Positions 12,776-25,100 of a stretch of DNA of 64,000 nt are shown here, in pieces (positions within the stretch are counted from its first letter, which is position 1; each line of letters opens with the position of its first letter). Origin of the DNA: Paraescarpia echinospica (taxonomy: Eukaryota; Annelida; Polychaeta; Sabellida; Siboglinidae). The notes below the pieces were generated by a model that was not told the DNA's origin, made no database searches, and saw only the letters and a list, made by a program, of their open reading frames with translations. The stretch lies in contig CM034535.1 in the NCBI GenBank assembly GCA_020002185.1, positions 67,988,318 through 68,052,317 of the forward strand. Direction: 5' to 3'. The position numbers and the translations under genes are program-made.

Positions 12776-13020
12776 GCGTGCGGGTGTGTGTGCATGCGCG
12801 TGTGTGTGTGTGTGTGTATGCGTGTGTGTGGGTGTGTGCATGTGTGTGGGTATGTGTGTGTGTGCGTGCGTGTGTGTTTGTGTGTGTAGGTTGTGTGTGT
12901 GTGTGCGTGTGTGTTTGTGTGTGTAGGTTGTGTGTGCGTGCATGCATGTGCGCGTGCATGCATGCATGCGTGCGTGCGTGCGTGTGTGCATGTGCATGTG
13001 AGTGGGTGTGTGTGCATGCA
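12776..13020. repeat. Degenerate TG/GCATGC-rich simple repeat
   Basis: GTGTGT runs interleaved with GCGTGC and GCATGCAT. An approximately 45-bp duplicated block (TTTGTGTGTGTAGGTTGTG) occurs at about 12877 and 12912. Open frames on both strands are repeat artefacts. Confidence 0.9.
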
Positions 13021-13139
13021 ATCAACTGACCAACCGACTGACGAACCAACTGTCCATCAGTCCATCTGAAAGTCTGTCCGTCCCTTACTCTCTCCAACCA
13101 TCCGTCTTTTCCACCCTGTGTCTGTTAGTTCGTTCGTCC

Positions 13140-13335
13140 GACCAACCATCCGACAACCTCTCCCTCCCTCTGTACATTCCACCCTCTCTTCCTTCCTCCA
13201 TTCCTCTCTCCCTCCCTCCCTCTGTCCATTCCACCCTTTTTCTGTACCTCCCACTCTTTTTCCATTCCTTCCTCTCTCCCTCCCTCTTTCCCTCACTCTC
13301 TCCCTCCCTCCTTCTGTCCATCCGTCCATTTGTAT
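13140..13335. repeat. Degenerate CTCCCTC polypyrimidine tract
   Basis: CTCCCTCC and CCATTCC words, plus-strand pyrimidine-rich, similar in composition to 7452-8116 but shorter and more diverged. Confidence 0.8.
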
Positions 13336-13394
13336 GTTCATTGGTTCAATCACATCACAAGGACATCTCGAACCCATTACACCATGGTGAAGAA

Positions 13395-13735
13395 GAAAAA
13401 TGTTCTTATATATGTATATAGCACAGTATCCAGTCCTTAAGACTGCTCAAAACACTTTACACTTTACTCCTTTGCAGTTCTGTTCAATCGAATAGAATCT
13501 TTACTTCTTTGGGAAGCATCCAGCCACGCTGCAATTAATGCACGGAGACTATTCGTACACAAATATCCACCACTGTCTATAGCCAGGTACTCATTCATAC
13601 AGCTGGGTGAACTGGAGCAACGTAGAGTGAATGAACTTGCCCAAGGTTCGACACTGCAACACAGGATGTGAACCCGGGTTCTCTCGGTCGAGAGTCCAAA
13701 GCTTTAGCCACTGTGCCACTGAACTCCACAGAACA
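13395..13735 (-). repeat. tRNA-derived SINE, near full length
   Basis: On the minus strand the head has a pol III A box TGGCACAGTGG (13708-13718) and a B box GGGTTCACATCC (13664-13675) at tRNA-like spacing. A tRNA-unrelated body follows, then a tail with TTTTGAGCAGTCTTAAGGAC and a CTATATACATATATAAG end. Heads and tails of this kind are typical of invertebrate tRNA SINEs. A truncated relative lies at 6385-6490. Confidence 0.75.
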
Positions 13736-13739
13736 CTGT

Positions 13740-15415
13740 TAGCCAGAGAAAATCATAACTATGTAACATAACAACCAAAACAAAACAAAACAATCGCAAG
13801 CAGCGTGACCCTGCGACATGCCAGGGCTAGTGATGGAACAAATTACATGATATCTGGTACACCTTCAAGAACATCATATCGACTTGGTGAATTCCTGGCA
13901 TACTGCCTAGCCTATATTCTGTCCCAGTATGAAGCCACACCAGGAAGTCATCCTGAGATCTAAGAATGACTGTACTGCACCAGCAGAGACAAGATTACTT
14001 ATCATGAAGCCAAGGGCCTCCTGGATATAAAGCCTACCAGCAATACTGGTGCAAGTTAAATACCACACCAAGCTTCCTGGCCAGGAGACTGCTTTGAAAT
14101 GTCAAGAGTAGCTGCCTTGTTAACAATTAAGACACAATGGACTAATTAACATTGACCAGGTAGTCTCTTAAAATTACAACAAATCATGGAGAATCATCAT
14201 AAAAACGATAAAAATTGATGTATATTTTAAACACTACCAAAATCATTTCAAAATATTATATTGGATAGACTAACTAGAGTTTCATTATTCTGCAATGTCA
14301 GTGCATTATATGCTATTTATTTGTCATATTCATATTGCCTTATACTTGCATTAGCCTTCAACTGTATTCAATTCAACATTTTGAACTGGCAATGACGTGA
14401 CTCCCATGATTATTTTTTGTGCGCTGAAACAATGGTAAGTCTGCATTGACACGTGATGGCGTTTGAAATTACACAAATGTCAGTCTAATGATGAACTCGG
14501 GCAATACTGATGAACACTATAATGAACTCACCTGCTGTATGACCTTGGCCAATACGGAATCTGACTATGCTTAATGCGGCAATACGGGTGGGAAAGCAAC
14601 AAAGTTATCATAAACCGTTTACTTTGTATTCGGGTAACGACTTAGATGGTCAATTAATCAATATATAGATGTATCCTACTTATCAAACAAGTAATAAATA
14701 CTGATGCAAACTTCCAGAATTCACATCCATTTTGTCCTACATAGTTCAGTAATGAACTGGTAGGCCACCTGGTGAGCAGTCAACACAACACTTCTTCAAG
14801 ACAACCCTGAAAATGTTCAACATTTCCAGCGACTTGACTAAAAATCTTATCACCAGCCCGTGTTTGCTACACTTAAAACACATGTTTAGCAAATGGCTCT
14901 TGACATGCTAGATAAGAAAGCAGAGAAAAGCATTAGTCCAACTGATTTATATTTGTTGACAAGAAAAGGCATCTGAAGCCCTCCTACTTTGAAGTTACAA
15001 TATACAGCTAGATGTAAAAACTATCGAATTTCATACAACGACATTGTTGATCTTAGATCATTTTTACTACTCATGATACAGCAAATGAAAACATAACTAT
15101 AAAGGTGAGTGGCAACAGGGTTAAATTCCATTGACATCGCATGTCGGACCGATGTTTTATTTGTTGACAGTTGCCAGGCGCAACAATGTAAAACGGTGAT
15201 GAATTAACGGCACTTAATTAGTATAAAATAATAGCAAACTGACTGCATTTGATTGAATATAAAGTATGAATAAATTACAACTTAGGACTAGTGCATTTTC
15301 AGTTAAGGTTAAACTTTACTTGCACAACTAATGATAACATTCCCAATTCGCGCATTGATCATCAAACCTATAAACTTTCTTTTAATCAAGTTAACATATA
15401 ATTCAAAGTGATTAT
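13740..15415. other. Non-coding stretch, nothing recognised
   Basis: AT-rich sequence without recognisable exons, element ends or arrays. Confidence 0.5.
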
Positions 15416-15417
15416 GG

Positions 15418-18163
15418 AACATGAAAGTAGAACTAGATGCACGGAGTATTGTCCCTGAATGCTTTGACGTGAGACAACAGACGCTTTAGTTGTCACATCT
15501 CAGCCCTGTGGTGCTTCCTTCTGTCTCACCAAACATGAAAGTAGAACTAGATGCACGGAGTATTGTCCCTGAATGCTTTGACGTGAGACAACAGACGCTT
15601 TAGTTGTCACATCTCAGACCTGTGGTGCTTCCTTCTGTCTCACCAAACATGAAAGTAGAACTAGATGCACGGAGTATTGTCCCTGAATGCTTTGACGTGA
15701 GACAACAGACGCTTTAGTTGTCACATCTCAGACCTGTGGTGCTTCCTTCTGTCTCACCAAACATGAAAGTAGAACTAGATGCACTGAGTATTGTCCCTGA
15801 ATGCTTTGACGTGAGACAACAGACGCTTTAGTTGTCACATCTCAGCCCTGTGGTGCTTCCTTCTGTCTCACCAAACATGAAAGTAGAACTAGATGCACGG
15901 AGTATTGTCCCTGAATGCTTTGACGTGAGACAACAGACGCTTTAGTTGTCACATCTCAGCCCTGTGGTGCTTCCTTCTGTCTCACCAAACATGAAAGTAG
16001 AACTAGATGCACTGAGTATTGTCCCTGAATGCTTTGACGTGAGACAACAGACGCTTTAGCTGTCACATCTCAGCCCTGTGGTGCTTCCTTCTGTCTCACC
16101 AAACATGAAAGTAGAACTAGATGCACTGAGTATTGTCCCTGAATGCTTTGACGTGAGACAACCGACGCTTTAGTTGTCACATCTCAGCCCTGTGGTGCTT
16201 CCTTCTGTCTCACCGGAACATGAAAGTAGAACCAGATGCACTGAGTGCATTGTCCCCTGGAATGTTTGACGTGGAGACAACAGACTTTGAAGGGTTCAAG
16301 GCTATCCTTTCAGCCCCAAAGCTTCCTTCTGTCTCACCAAACATGAAAGTAGAACTAGATGCACAGAGTATTGTCCCTGAATGCTTTGACGTGAGACAAC
16401 AGACGCTTTAGTTGTCACATCTCAGACCTGTGGTGCTTCCTTCTGTCTCACCAAACATGAAAGTAGAACTAGATGCACTGAGTATTGTCCCTGAATGCTT
16501 TGACATGAGACAACAGATGCTTTAGTTGTCACATCTCAGCCCTGTGGTGCTTCCTTCTGTCTCACCAAACATGAAAGTAGAACTAGATGCACTGAGTATT
16601 GTCCCTGAATGCTTTGACGTGAGACAACCGACGCTTTAGTTGTCACATCTCAGCCCTGTGGTGCTTCCTTCTGTCTCACCAAACATGAAAGTAGAACTAG
16701 ATGCACTGAGTATTGTCCCTGAATGCTTTGACATGAGACAACAGATGCTTTAGTTGTCACATCTCAGCCCTGTGGTGCTTCCTTCTGTCTCACCGAACAT
16801 GAAAGTAGAACTAGATGCACGGAGTATTGTCCCTGAATGCTTTGACGTGAGACAACAGACGCTTTAGCTGTCACATCTCAGCCCTATGGTGCTTCCTTCT
16901 GTCTCACCAAACATGAAAGTAGAACTAGATGCACGGAGTATTGTCCCTGAATGCTTTGACGTGAGACAACAGACGCTTTAGCTGTCACATCTCAGCCCTG
17001 TGGTGCTTCCTTCTGTCTCACCAAACATGAAAGTAGAACTAGATGCACTGAGTATTGTCCCTGAATGCTTTGACGTGAGACAACCGACGCTTTAGTTGTC
17101 ACATCTCAGCCCTGTGGTGCTTCCTTCTGTCTCACCAAACATGAAAGTAGAACTAGATGCACTGAGTATTGTCCCTGAATGCTTTGACATGAGACAACAG
17201 ATGCTTTAGTTGTCACATCTCAGCCCTGTGGTGCTTCCTTCTGTCTCACCAAACATGAAAGTAGAACTAGATGCACTGAGTATTGTCCCTGAATGCTTTG
17301 ACGTGAGACAACCGACGCTTTAGTTGTCACATCTCAGCCCTGTGGTGCTTCCTTCTGTCTCACCAAACATGAAAGTAGAACTAGATGCACTGAGTATTGT
17401 CCCTGAATGCTTTGACATGAGACAACAGATGCTTTAGTTGTCACATCTCAGCCCTGTGGTGCTTCCTTCTGTCTCACCAAACATGAAAGTAGAACTAGAT
17501 GCACTGAGTATTGTCCCTGAATGCTTTGACATGAGACAACAGATGCTTTAGTTGTCACATCTCAGCCCTGTGGTGCTTCCTTCTGTCTCACCAAACATGA
17601 AAGTAGAACTAGATGCACGGAGTATTGTCCCTGAATGCTTTGACGTGAGACAACAGACGCTTTAGCTGTCACATCTCAGCCCTGTGGTGCTTCCTTCTGT
17701 CTCACCAAACATGAAAGTAGAACTAGATGCACTGAGTATTGTCCCTGAATGCTTTGACGTGAGACAACAGACGCTTTAGTTGTCACATCTCAGCCCTGTG
17801 GTGCTTCCTTCTGTCTCACCAAACATGAAAGTAGAACTAGATGCACTGAGTATTGTCCCTGAATGCTTTGACGTGAGACAACAGATGCTTTAGTTGTCAC
17901 ATCTCAGCCCTGTGGTGCTTCCTTCTGTCTCACCGAACATGAAAGTAGAACTAGATGCACTGAGTATTGTTCCTGAATGCTTTGATGTGAGACAACAGAT
18001 GCTTTAGCTGTCACATCTCAGCCCTGTGGTGCTTCCTTCTGTCTCACCAAACATGAAAGTAGAACTAGATGCACTGAGTATTGTCCCTGAATGCTTTGAC
18101 GTGAGACAACAGACGCTTTAGTTGTCACATCTCAGCCCTGTGGTGCTTCCTTCTGTCTCACCA
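15418..18163 (+). repeat. 114-bp tandem array, about 24 copies
   Basis: Each unit starts ATGAAAGTAGAACTAGATGC and ends CTTCCTTCTGTCTCACC(A/G)AAC; unit starts at 15421, 15535 and 15649 fix the period at 114 bp (38 codons). Copies differ at a few diagnostic positions (CACGGAG/CACTGAG, GACGTG/GACATG, CAACAG/CAACCG, TAGTTG/TAGCTG), and alternating types around 16400-17560 suggest block duplication. In most copies the frame from ATG stops after 22 codons at TAG. One aberrant copy at 16219-16338 does not stop. Confidence 0.95.
16220..16411 (+). other. Aberrant array copy with open frame
   Basis: This roughly 120-bp copy differs from its neighbours by small insertions and substitutions. It reads continuously as MKVEPDALSALSPGMFDVET then a stretch ending LPSVSPN and on into the next copy (MKVELDAQS), before stopping at the usual TAG. 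No known domain. It may be closest to an ancestral coding repeat, or its frame may be chance. I do not call it a gene. Confidence 0.35.
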
Positions 18164-18293
18164 TCTTTATCTCTTGCTAAGACTTGTGCCTCAAAGGCCA
18201 CAAATAGAGACAGCCGAGATGGCCCAAGAGAGATGACCCAGCTTCACCCAAACAGGAGTTGTGCTCCTTGTACCTACAGGAGGGCACCTTCCT

Positions 18294-18352
18294 CTCAACA
18301 ACAACAACAACAATCAACAACAACAACAATCAACAACAACAACAATCAACAT
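18294..18352. repeat. (CAA)n microsatellite
   Basis: Three blocks of CAACAACAACAACAAT. In two plus-strand frames this gives poly-Gln or poly-Asn/Thr inside otherwise unremarkable open frames. Confidence 0.85.
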
Positions 18353-18354
18353 TC

Positions 18355-20806
18355 ATCTATTCAAATGTCCATCAAATTTACTGTCAGCAAAACCATGCAC
18401 AAAGGTTCGTTATTGGGTGGTTCACAATTTGTTTTAGACTGACATCTGGACGACAGGCAGTTTAAGTAGGAACTTTACACCTTTAGAACTTTTTTTGCAT
18501 GCATGCATGCATATAAATATATATATCATTATCATTTTATTAGGTAATTAATAATTACATTTACACAGATCAAGTCTTTATTTCTTATTAATAATAGTTT
18601 ACATTAAAATTAATTGTATTAGTTTTAGCACAGTTTGTCTTATTTAAGTTCCAAGTATATAGCATGTTAGTAGATAGTTGTGTATAGTTTCATATTTATG
18701 TCATGCTTTCCATGTAAAGTGACTTAAACTACCAAATAAAAGTAAAATTTGTGAATACATAAATATAGTACTATTATTTTTTTTTTTAAACATCAAAATG
18801 ATATAAATGTAAGAAATTTACAAACATTAAAATATATATCAACTGCGTGCATGCGTGCATGCGTGCATGCGTGCTTGCATGGGTGTGTGTGGGTGTGTGT
18901 TTGTGTGACCAAATTGCTACCATCTCTAGACTTGCTGCAGCCAGTGGGGGGGTCATTACGGGTTACACCAACTCCCCCCCAGTGGGTAGCTTAACTGTCC
19001 CAACACATTAACCTGCTAATGACACTCTGTACACTTCATCTTGTCAGGCCAACATCTGACATTAGTTGGAGTCAGTGCAGCAAAACCACAATTTGTATAA
19101 ACATGCCAACACTATGTTATTAACACAGGCTATTGCTGTGAGGCCAGGCCAGCAGTAGGCCATTTCTGGCACATTTACAGCACAGTCCCTAGAATTTTAG
19201 GAGGGTTTCGAAACTGATCCTTTCTAACAAGATGTCAGATACCAGTAACATTTAAAAGGTGACATATCTAACAAATCTCTGGGAATTCATTAAATGTTTT
19301 AAATAAATATGGTGGCTTGCAGTGAACATAAATCGGTAAATTAGTTTTAAATCTGGAGAAAATCAATGAAAGCAGAACAACAATCAAACAATTTATTTTA
19401 GGCTGCAGCATTTTTATTATCTTTGCCAAAACCTTTTGCACATGTACTACTGGTTTTAATTAGTTTATTGAACATTCCTTGAGATGTGGCACATATTATA
19501 TGGGGTGAGCTGGAAATAATATGTTTATCTATTTGATAACTATATATAATTAAATATATCTACCCCCCCCCCCCGGTACTATTTAATCTCCATTGTTTAC
19601 CCAATCATAACAATTCAAACAAACAGGATGTGCACTACTCCACACAGAGGCAATGTCGATACAACATACCAGGATATACAGTACGCATGAATATACAGGT
19701 ATGTCTGTAATGCTATATAATTCATGTCCATCCAGCCATGCTAACAAACTGGGCATACTGTGTGCTGCCTTAAATGTGTGCTTTAAACAAAAACTAAATC
19801 GCTACTACTGTTGGGGGACCAACATACCAAATGGTACTATACTGTATTCACACCAATGGCAGCACATTGCAAAACATCTTAACAAAGCAGCAAACTGTCT
19901 GTGCTAACGTATAATGCAATGATTTTCATAAAACACAAAAGTGTGTTTTCTTTAAGGCATTTGGCTAAGCGCGATATAAAATCAGCAAATCCATTGCAAG
20001 ACAACAACTAAGTTTGCACAGTAACAGGCTCAAGAAATATTTGTCTAGGCACATCTAATAAAATGTTTATGTTTGGTGCTAAACACTCACCAGCAACTGA
20101 GGAGCAATCCTCACAGTCTAATGCCCTTCTGCATGACAACTATTTAAGCAATAGTATCTGTTCTGCTAACAGGAATCATCCTCTGAAGCTAAGCATAATA
20201 ACAGTATTAACAGGAAGTTTGCTGCATCAACTGTACTTTGTCCCATTTACTGTCTTGGTCGGACCCGATTGTGGGAACCTCAAGAACAATTCCACGAACG
20301 TGTGGTTAGCTCCGTGCCGATAATGCTACAACTCCTGTTTATTATCTAAATGTTTCATACACTATTTGAAAGTTACGTACTAGATTACGCCTCTCGTGCA
20401 GCAACGAAAAAATGGGCAGCAATTATCGCTATTACTAAGACTTGTTCCCATATTTCAAATCAAATCAAATTTATTGTAACTCATTACAATACAATACAAA
20501 TCAAATTAAGACAAATCCTATATAATAACATAATGAGCACAACAAGGGAAGAACATTAAATAATGTTATACTGCCCTCTGGAGCAATGGTTCATTACTCA
20601 ATTCTCTCAAATATAAGAAAAACCCTCTAGAAATAAAAGCTGATCAAAAACATATAAATAAATAATTCTATGTAACTATTGTTATGTTTAATACATTGCC
20701 ATTTGGTAGATCGGAGGCCAATGGTCCAAGAGCACGAATGAAGACAAAAGGAGCTAGGCACCTGAGAGATGTACTTTCAGTGCCTCCAAGTTAGTATATC
20801 AAATTA
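18355..20806. other. Non-coding stretch with minor repeats
   Basis: Contains GCATGCGTGCATGC-type repeats at 18843-18905, a C-run at 19564-19574, and a fragment GGCTAAGCGCGATATAAAAT near 19962 of the kind found at SINE/LINE tails. A segment near 20215-20262 (CAACTG(T)ACTTTGTCCCA(T)TT) resembles 5820-5850. No gene recognised. Confidence 0.45.
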
Positions 20807-20808
20807 TA

Positions 20809-21005
20809 CAGTCGAACCTCGCTTTACTCTCACCCCAGTAATACAGCCACCTCGCAATTAAGGTTCCAATAAAATAATCCCAAAGTATTTCTGTAACAGA
20901 AAAGTATAGGAAATGTGACCCGCTAATGAGGTCACCTCGCCATTATTTAACAAGAGTCACTTTTAATGGCGAGGTGAAACTTATCTAAACAGTGAGATTC
21001 CACTG
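20809..21005. mobile_element. pogo/Tigger-like MITE, short form (197 bp)
   Basis: Starts CAGTCGAACCTCGCTTTA and ends GATTCCACTG, flanked on both sides by TA (20807-20808 and 21006-21007), as expected for a Tc1-mariner/pogo-type TA duplication. It carries TCACCCCAGTAATACAG near its left end and GGTCACCTCGCCATTA near its right. It is too short to encode a transposase. It is the unexpanded relative of 3043-4031. Confidence 0.75.
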
Positions 21006-21009
21006 TATA

Positions 21010-22050
21010 GATCAATTAAGAGAGGGTGATTTTAAAGTGGGAAAGGCATGCACATGCGAACAGTTTTTGTCGCAGCGTGCCGCCAACACACCACTATCAG
21101 TTGTGAGCTGGTCCACTTGTGTTCAACATGTGTGAATGTAGATAAAAGCTGCTAGACCTGCTTTATGGCTAAATACAAATCGAATCGGCACTGCACTATC
21201 ACAGAGGCTAACTGGACAGGGCAAAGACTCTTTGTTGCATTGAGGATGTATTTCTCAGATGTGTGGCACTTCTTACAATCAACAACCGTTAGATCACCAT
21301 GGCAACATGAAACAGAATGGTAATCAATAACAATACAGGTAACTAACTTCATGGTCTGTGAATGTAATCTGCCTTACCCAGGGGAGAATCCCAGCCAGAT
21401 TTAGGGACTTTTCATAGCAGACATCATTTTGCTCTCCCAGGGACATTTTTTTTAATCCACAAACAAATCTGACAAATAAAAAAGGTACCAGGTAAATTTT
21501 AGGGGATTAATAGATACAGTGTTCAGTAGTTCTATGGAAATGGAGGGTTCAAAAATGTATCAAGACGTTTTGCTTTTATGGAAGTAATAGAAATTCTAAT
21601 ACTAATATTTGCAGAGTTAATAAATGGGTGTACCGGAATGTCTGCAAGTGTCAGAAGTATAGCATCAAATGTAAATAACAAAACAACCTTTACATTGTAA
21701 ATATTGTGTATTTTAAAAACAAAATGTTATTAACACTAAAACTGTTGATTCCAAGTTACATTACCTTCACTTGGCATCAAAAGAAGTCAAAAACACATGA
21801 ACAATACCCCAGCTTTTTTCACACATAAATGTTTTAATCATTACAATCAATTACTGGTTGCTGTGTTTGCTGCTTGGCTCTGAGTTTTTTTAGAATACAA
21901 ACGTTCACATAAATATATATTCCCCCAGCCCCAGATACGACATTTGTAAAGTTTCATAAATCTAGTACAGGTTATTGTAAAACAAATTCAATTAATTATC
22001 ACATAATTTTGTAGTAGCTGGTATTGATGTTTTTAATACACAACCACGAT
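21010..22050. other. Non-coding stretch, nothing recognised
   Basis: No exon, element terminus or array that I can support. Confidence 0.5.
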
Positions 22051-22054
22051 GTTT

Positions 22055-22156
22055 GAACTCACTTCAAGTTTTCGACGGCGGTTGGCAGTCTTCATCATGA
22101 GGAAAAGAGTTTCTGATGAAGACTGCCGACGGTGGAAGAAATGTCAAAGTGAGTTC
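22055..22156. repeat. Imperfect inverted repeat with hammerhead-like cores
   Basis: The arms begin GAACTCACTT and end AAGTGAGTTC. The inner arms GGCAGTCTTCATC (22084-22096) and GATGAAGACTGCC (22115-22127) pair perfectly over 13 bp around an 18-nt loop. Read outward, each arm contains a (C/A)TGATGA box, then a GACTGCC segment, then a GAAA box on the same strand: CTGATGA at 22113-22119 and GAAA at 22138 on plus; ATGATGA and GTCGAAAAC on minus. These resemble a hammerhead ribozyme core, which Penelope-like retroelements carry. Neither copy is complete. Confidence 0.45.
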
Positions 22157-22159
22157 ATA

Positions 22160-25100
22160 CTTCCTCAGCTAACACACCACCCTCGGTCCGAGGGCGGATC
22201 TGAGCAGCTGGCAAGCCACTCGACAGCCGCTGTTGTGTGATCATAGCTGTGTCTCAAGAAAAATCTATACTAAAATAGTTGATACTATTAATTTTTTTAT
22301 AAACCAAACTAACAAATTCATGTCTGAATACAGAGTACAGCCAAACTGACCAACATTGACCAAACACTGATGAAACACTGATCAACACTGACTAACACTG
22401 ACCAATACTGGCCCAACCCTGACCAAACACTAACCAAAAACTGACCAACTCACCTGGTCACTCGATCTACTAAGGCAGTGGTTTCCAGGTCATTCGGTTA
22501 AGACACATTCTGCTTCCATCCTCCCTCTGGTTTTGTCTAGCAACACCACGCTGGCTCTAATAAAGCAATAACACAAGACATAATCAGAAAAACACTCGAT
22601 CGCCATGGCAACTGTGGTAACGTGTTTTGCATCACCGCAAGGGTGTTGACAGCGGAGGAACAGTGAAAAGATAGGGGGAACCACATGGGAAACAGGCACA
22701 AGTGCAGGCTGTATCAAAGGCTAGAAATCAAGCCCTCAATCTAGCAGAAATATTGATGACCCATTTTGATCTCCTTCATGGCTAGCTGGACAAAATATAA
22801 GATATGGCCCGAGGTAGTGAAGAAACAGCAACATCGGCAGATGTAATCACCCGATTCTTGGTGTTCCGATATGGACTGCCACTACATCTATTTCCCATTT
22901 TAGGAATGTCACAAATTTAGCAGGTATCTCTGTTTGTTTAAACTGACAGACATACAATGTTTGTTTGGTTGAAATCCGATTTGAAATTCTACATGAATCA
23001 GTGTAACATTTTGTATCGGGTACTGGTCTCTAACATTCACAATGTTATGATAATTTGTATTTACCTATATCACACCAAATCTGGCAGGTTTTATCTTAAA
23101 TCTGCGCATAACATCAAACGTATTTGTGCTTCAACCATTGTAGGTTTATAATTTAATTCTTGCTCATATGTTGAATATAATAATATACTGTATCTCAATT
23201 TTCCATTTCAAGCAAATGCATATTAAGATGGGATACAACCGTAGTCATTCCAATATCATACAAATCTGTATCATACAGTGTATATAGGAACTCCTTGTGA
23301 TGTGACATCCACGTCTGCATTGGAACATTCTTCTGCACGCCTGTCTAAATGAAATAAAACAAATGCAAAATTTTACAAAATACTAACAAACAACTTCTAG
23401 GAAAATCCTGCAAATTTTCTGCGAGATGAGCAAAAACAAACATGCCATTTATTGTGTAACGTCAATCATAGCACAACATTGTAGACACCCTGTGTGTAAT
23501 TTAGGACTGTAATGTAACTGGAGCGTGACGTTTCTTTCCACAAAAGGGTGTGAACTAATGAGGCTCAACGATTGATATAAGACGTCTGTGTCTATAGTAG
23601 TGATTTTCTGCAGTGCACAGCACATACTTTCAGACGGTTGCACCTATTTTGTTTCCATGTTTTATTCATGTTTTTACACGTATGTACACAAATATTTAAT
23701 GTTAAATATAGCAGGTATCCAAAAATGGAGAGTTCAGACAAATACCTTAGGGCCCACATCTGGCGTCATCTTCATGCTGAACATCAGTATAAAGTGGGAG
23801 AAAGCGGGGTGCCCCAAGAAGTTGGATGCTTCCCTTCCTGAAAAAAGGATTCATGTATGTCGTCTAACTAGGCTGAACAGACCTGGGAACCATACATACA
23901 TATGAAGAAGATTATTAAATAGATTTGATTGCAATTGATTGCAGTTGATTTTTATACCAAAAACTGCAAAACATTTGAGTTTCAGGTGTCCTTGATTGAG
24001 TATCATAATGAATCATTTAAAAGCAATAAGTCAATGTGGTCTTTTTTCAAGATTTGTCAAAATTGCAACAGCTTAGATGGCATATGGACAAGAAATTCAG
24101 GTGCATATTATAAGCTAGACAGAATGGGCATTGTTTAAATTTTTTATAGTTCTGTACACTGTAGTTGTCAGCAATCTGAAATACCCTGGTATATGTATTT
24201 GTTTGTACAGTAAGAAACATGTTCCAAAAGGAGCCCAGTGTCAGTGCCCTACAAATATACATGAGTTTAAGACATTGTCTTAATGTTACAATTTCTGTCT
24301 ACATCCTATATGCATCATGTCAATCACCAAGTAAGTGATGACTGTGTATGCCAATGCTTGAAGCAAGCCACTGGCACAATGTCACTGATTGTATGGTGTT
24401 GCAAATGGTTAGTCTGTATTAACTGATTTGGGTACATATACCCCTTTTGGAATATCAGGACATTTCCCCAAACTAGGAGCATAGTTTCTTGTATACTAAG
24501 TTACAGTATACCCCGCAGTAGCCTTGGTTTAAAGGAATACTTCCAACAAGAATTCTTGTCAGCACTTTGGGCCAGTTTTGTTCGCATATACAGTGTAACT
24601 TGACAAGTAAAATGGTTAATGCGAGTCAGTTTATAAATGTTTAATTTTAGATGACCAAAACGGCACCAAGGTTGTTCTTGTAGTGAGTATTGTTCAAGTA
24701 CAGAAGGAACTATGTACATGCACCCCTAATAGGGGAAACATCCCGATAATAATGTCCCACATGGGTCACTGAACAATGCCCCAAAAATGCATTGTGGCAA
24801 TAAAAATATACACACCGAAAATAAAAGCGGCACGTATGCACACAGTAGGGACTAGACATATAATCTAGGGCAACATTTACTCATAACAGAACGCTTTTTC
24901 ACATCTAGTTATTTCTTAGAAAGTCAGCATGTTGTGCACATATGTCGGACAATAATTCACGTAACTTTAAGTCAACTGTGACTGGGTAGGTACTGTACAC
25001 TGTTGTTCACGTCCCGTGGTGACCCATACAGGGATGCTGCATGCTGGGTCTAATCCACACATTTTGGACTCGTTATTATTATGAAACATCAATGGCTAAC

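Noticed and set aside
12644..13097. His/Thr-rich frames (HTHTHT) on the minus strand
   Set aside because: Translation of a TG/CA simple repeat.
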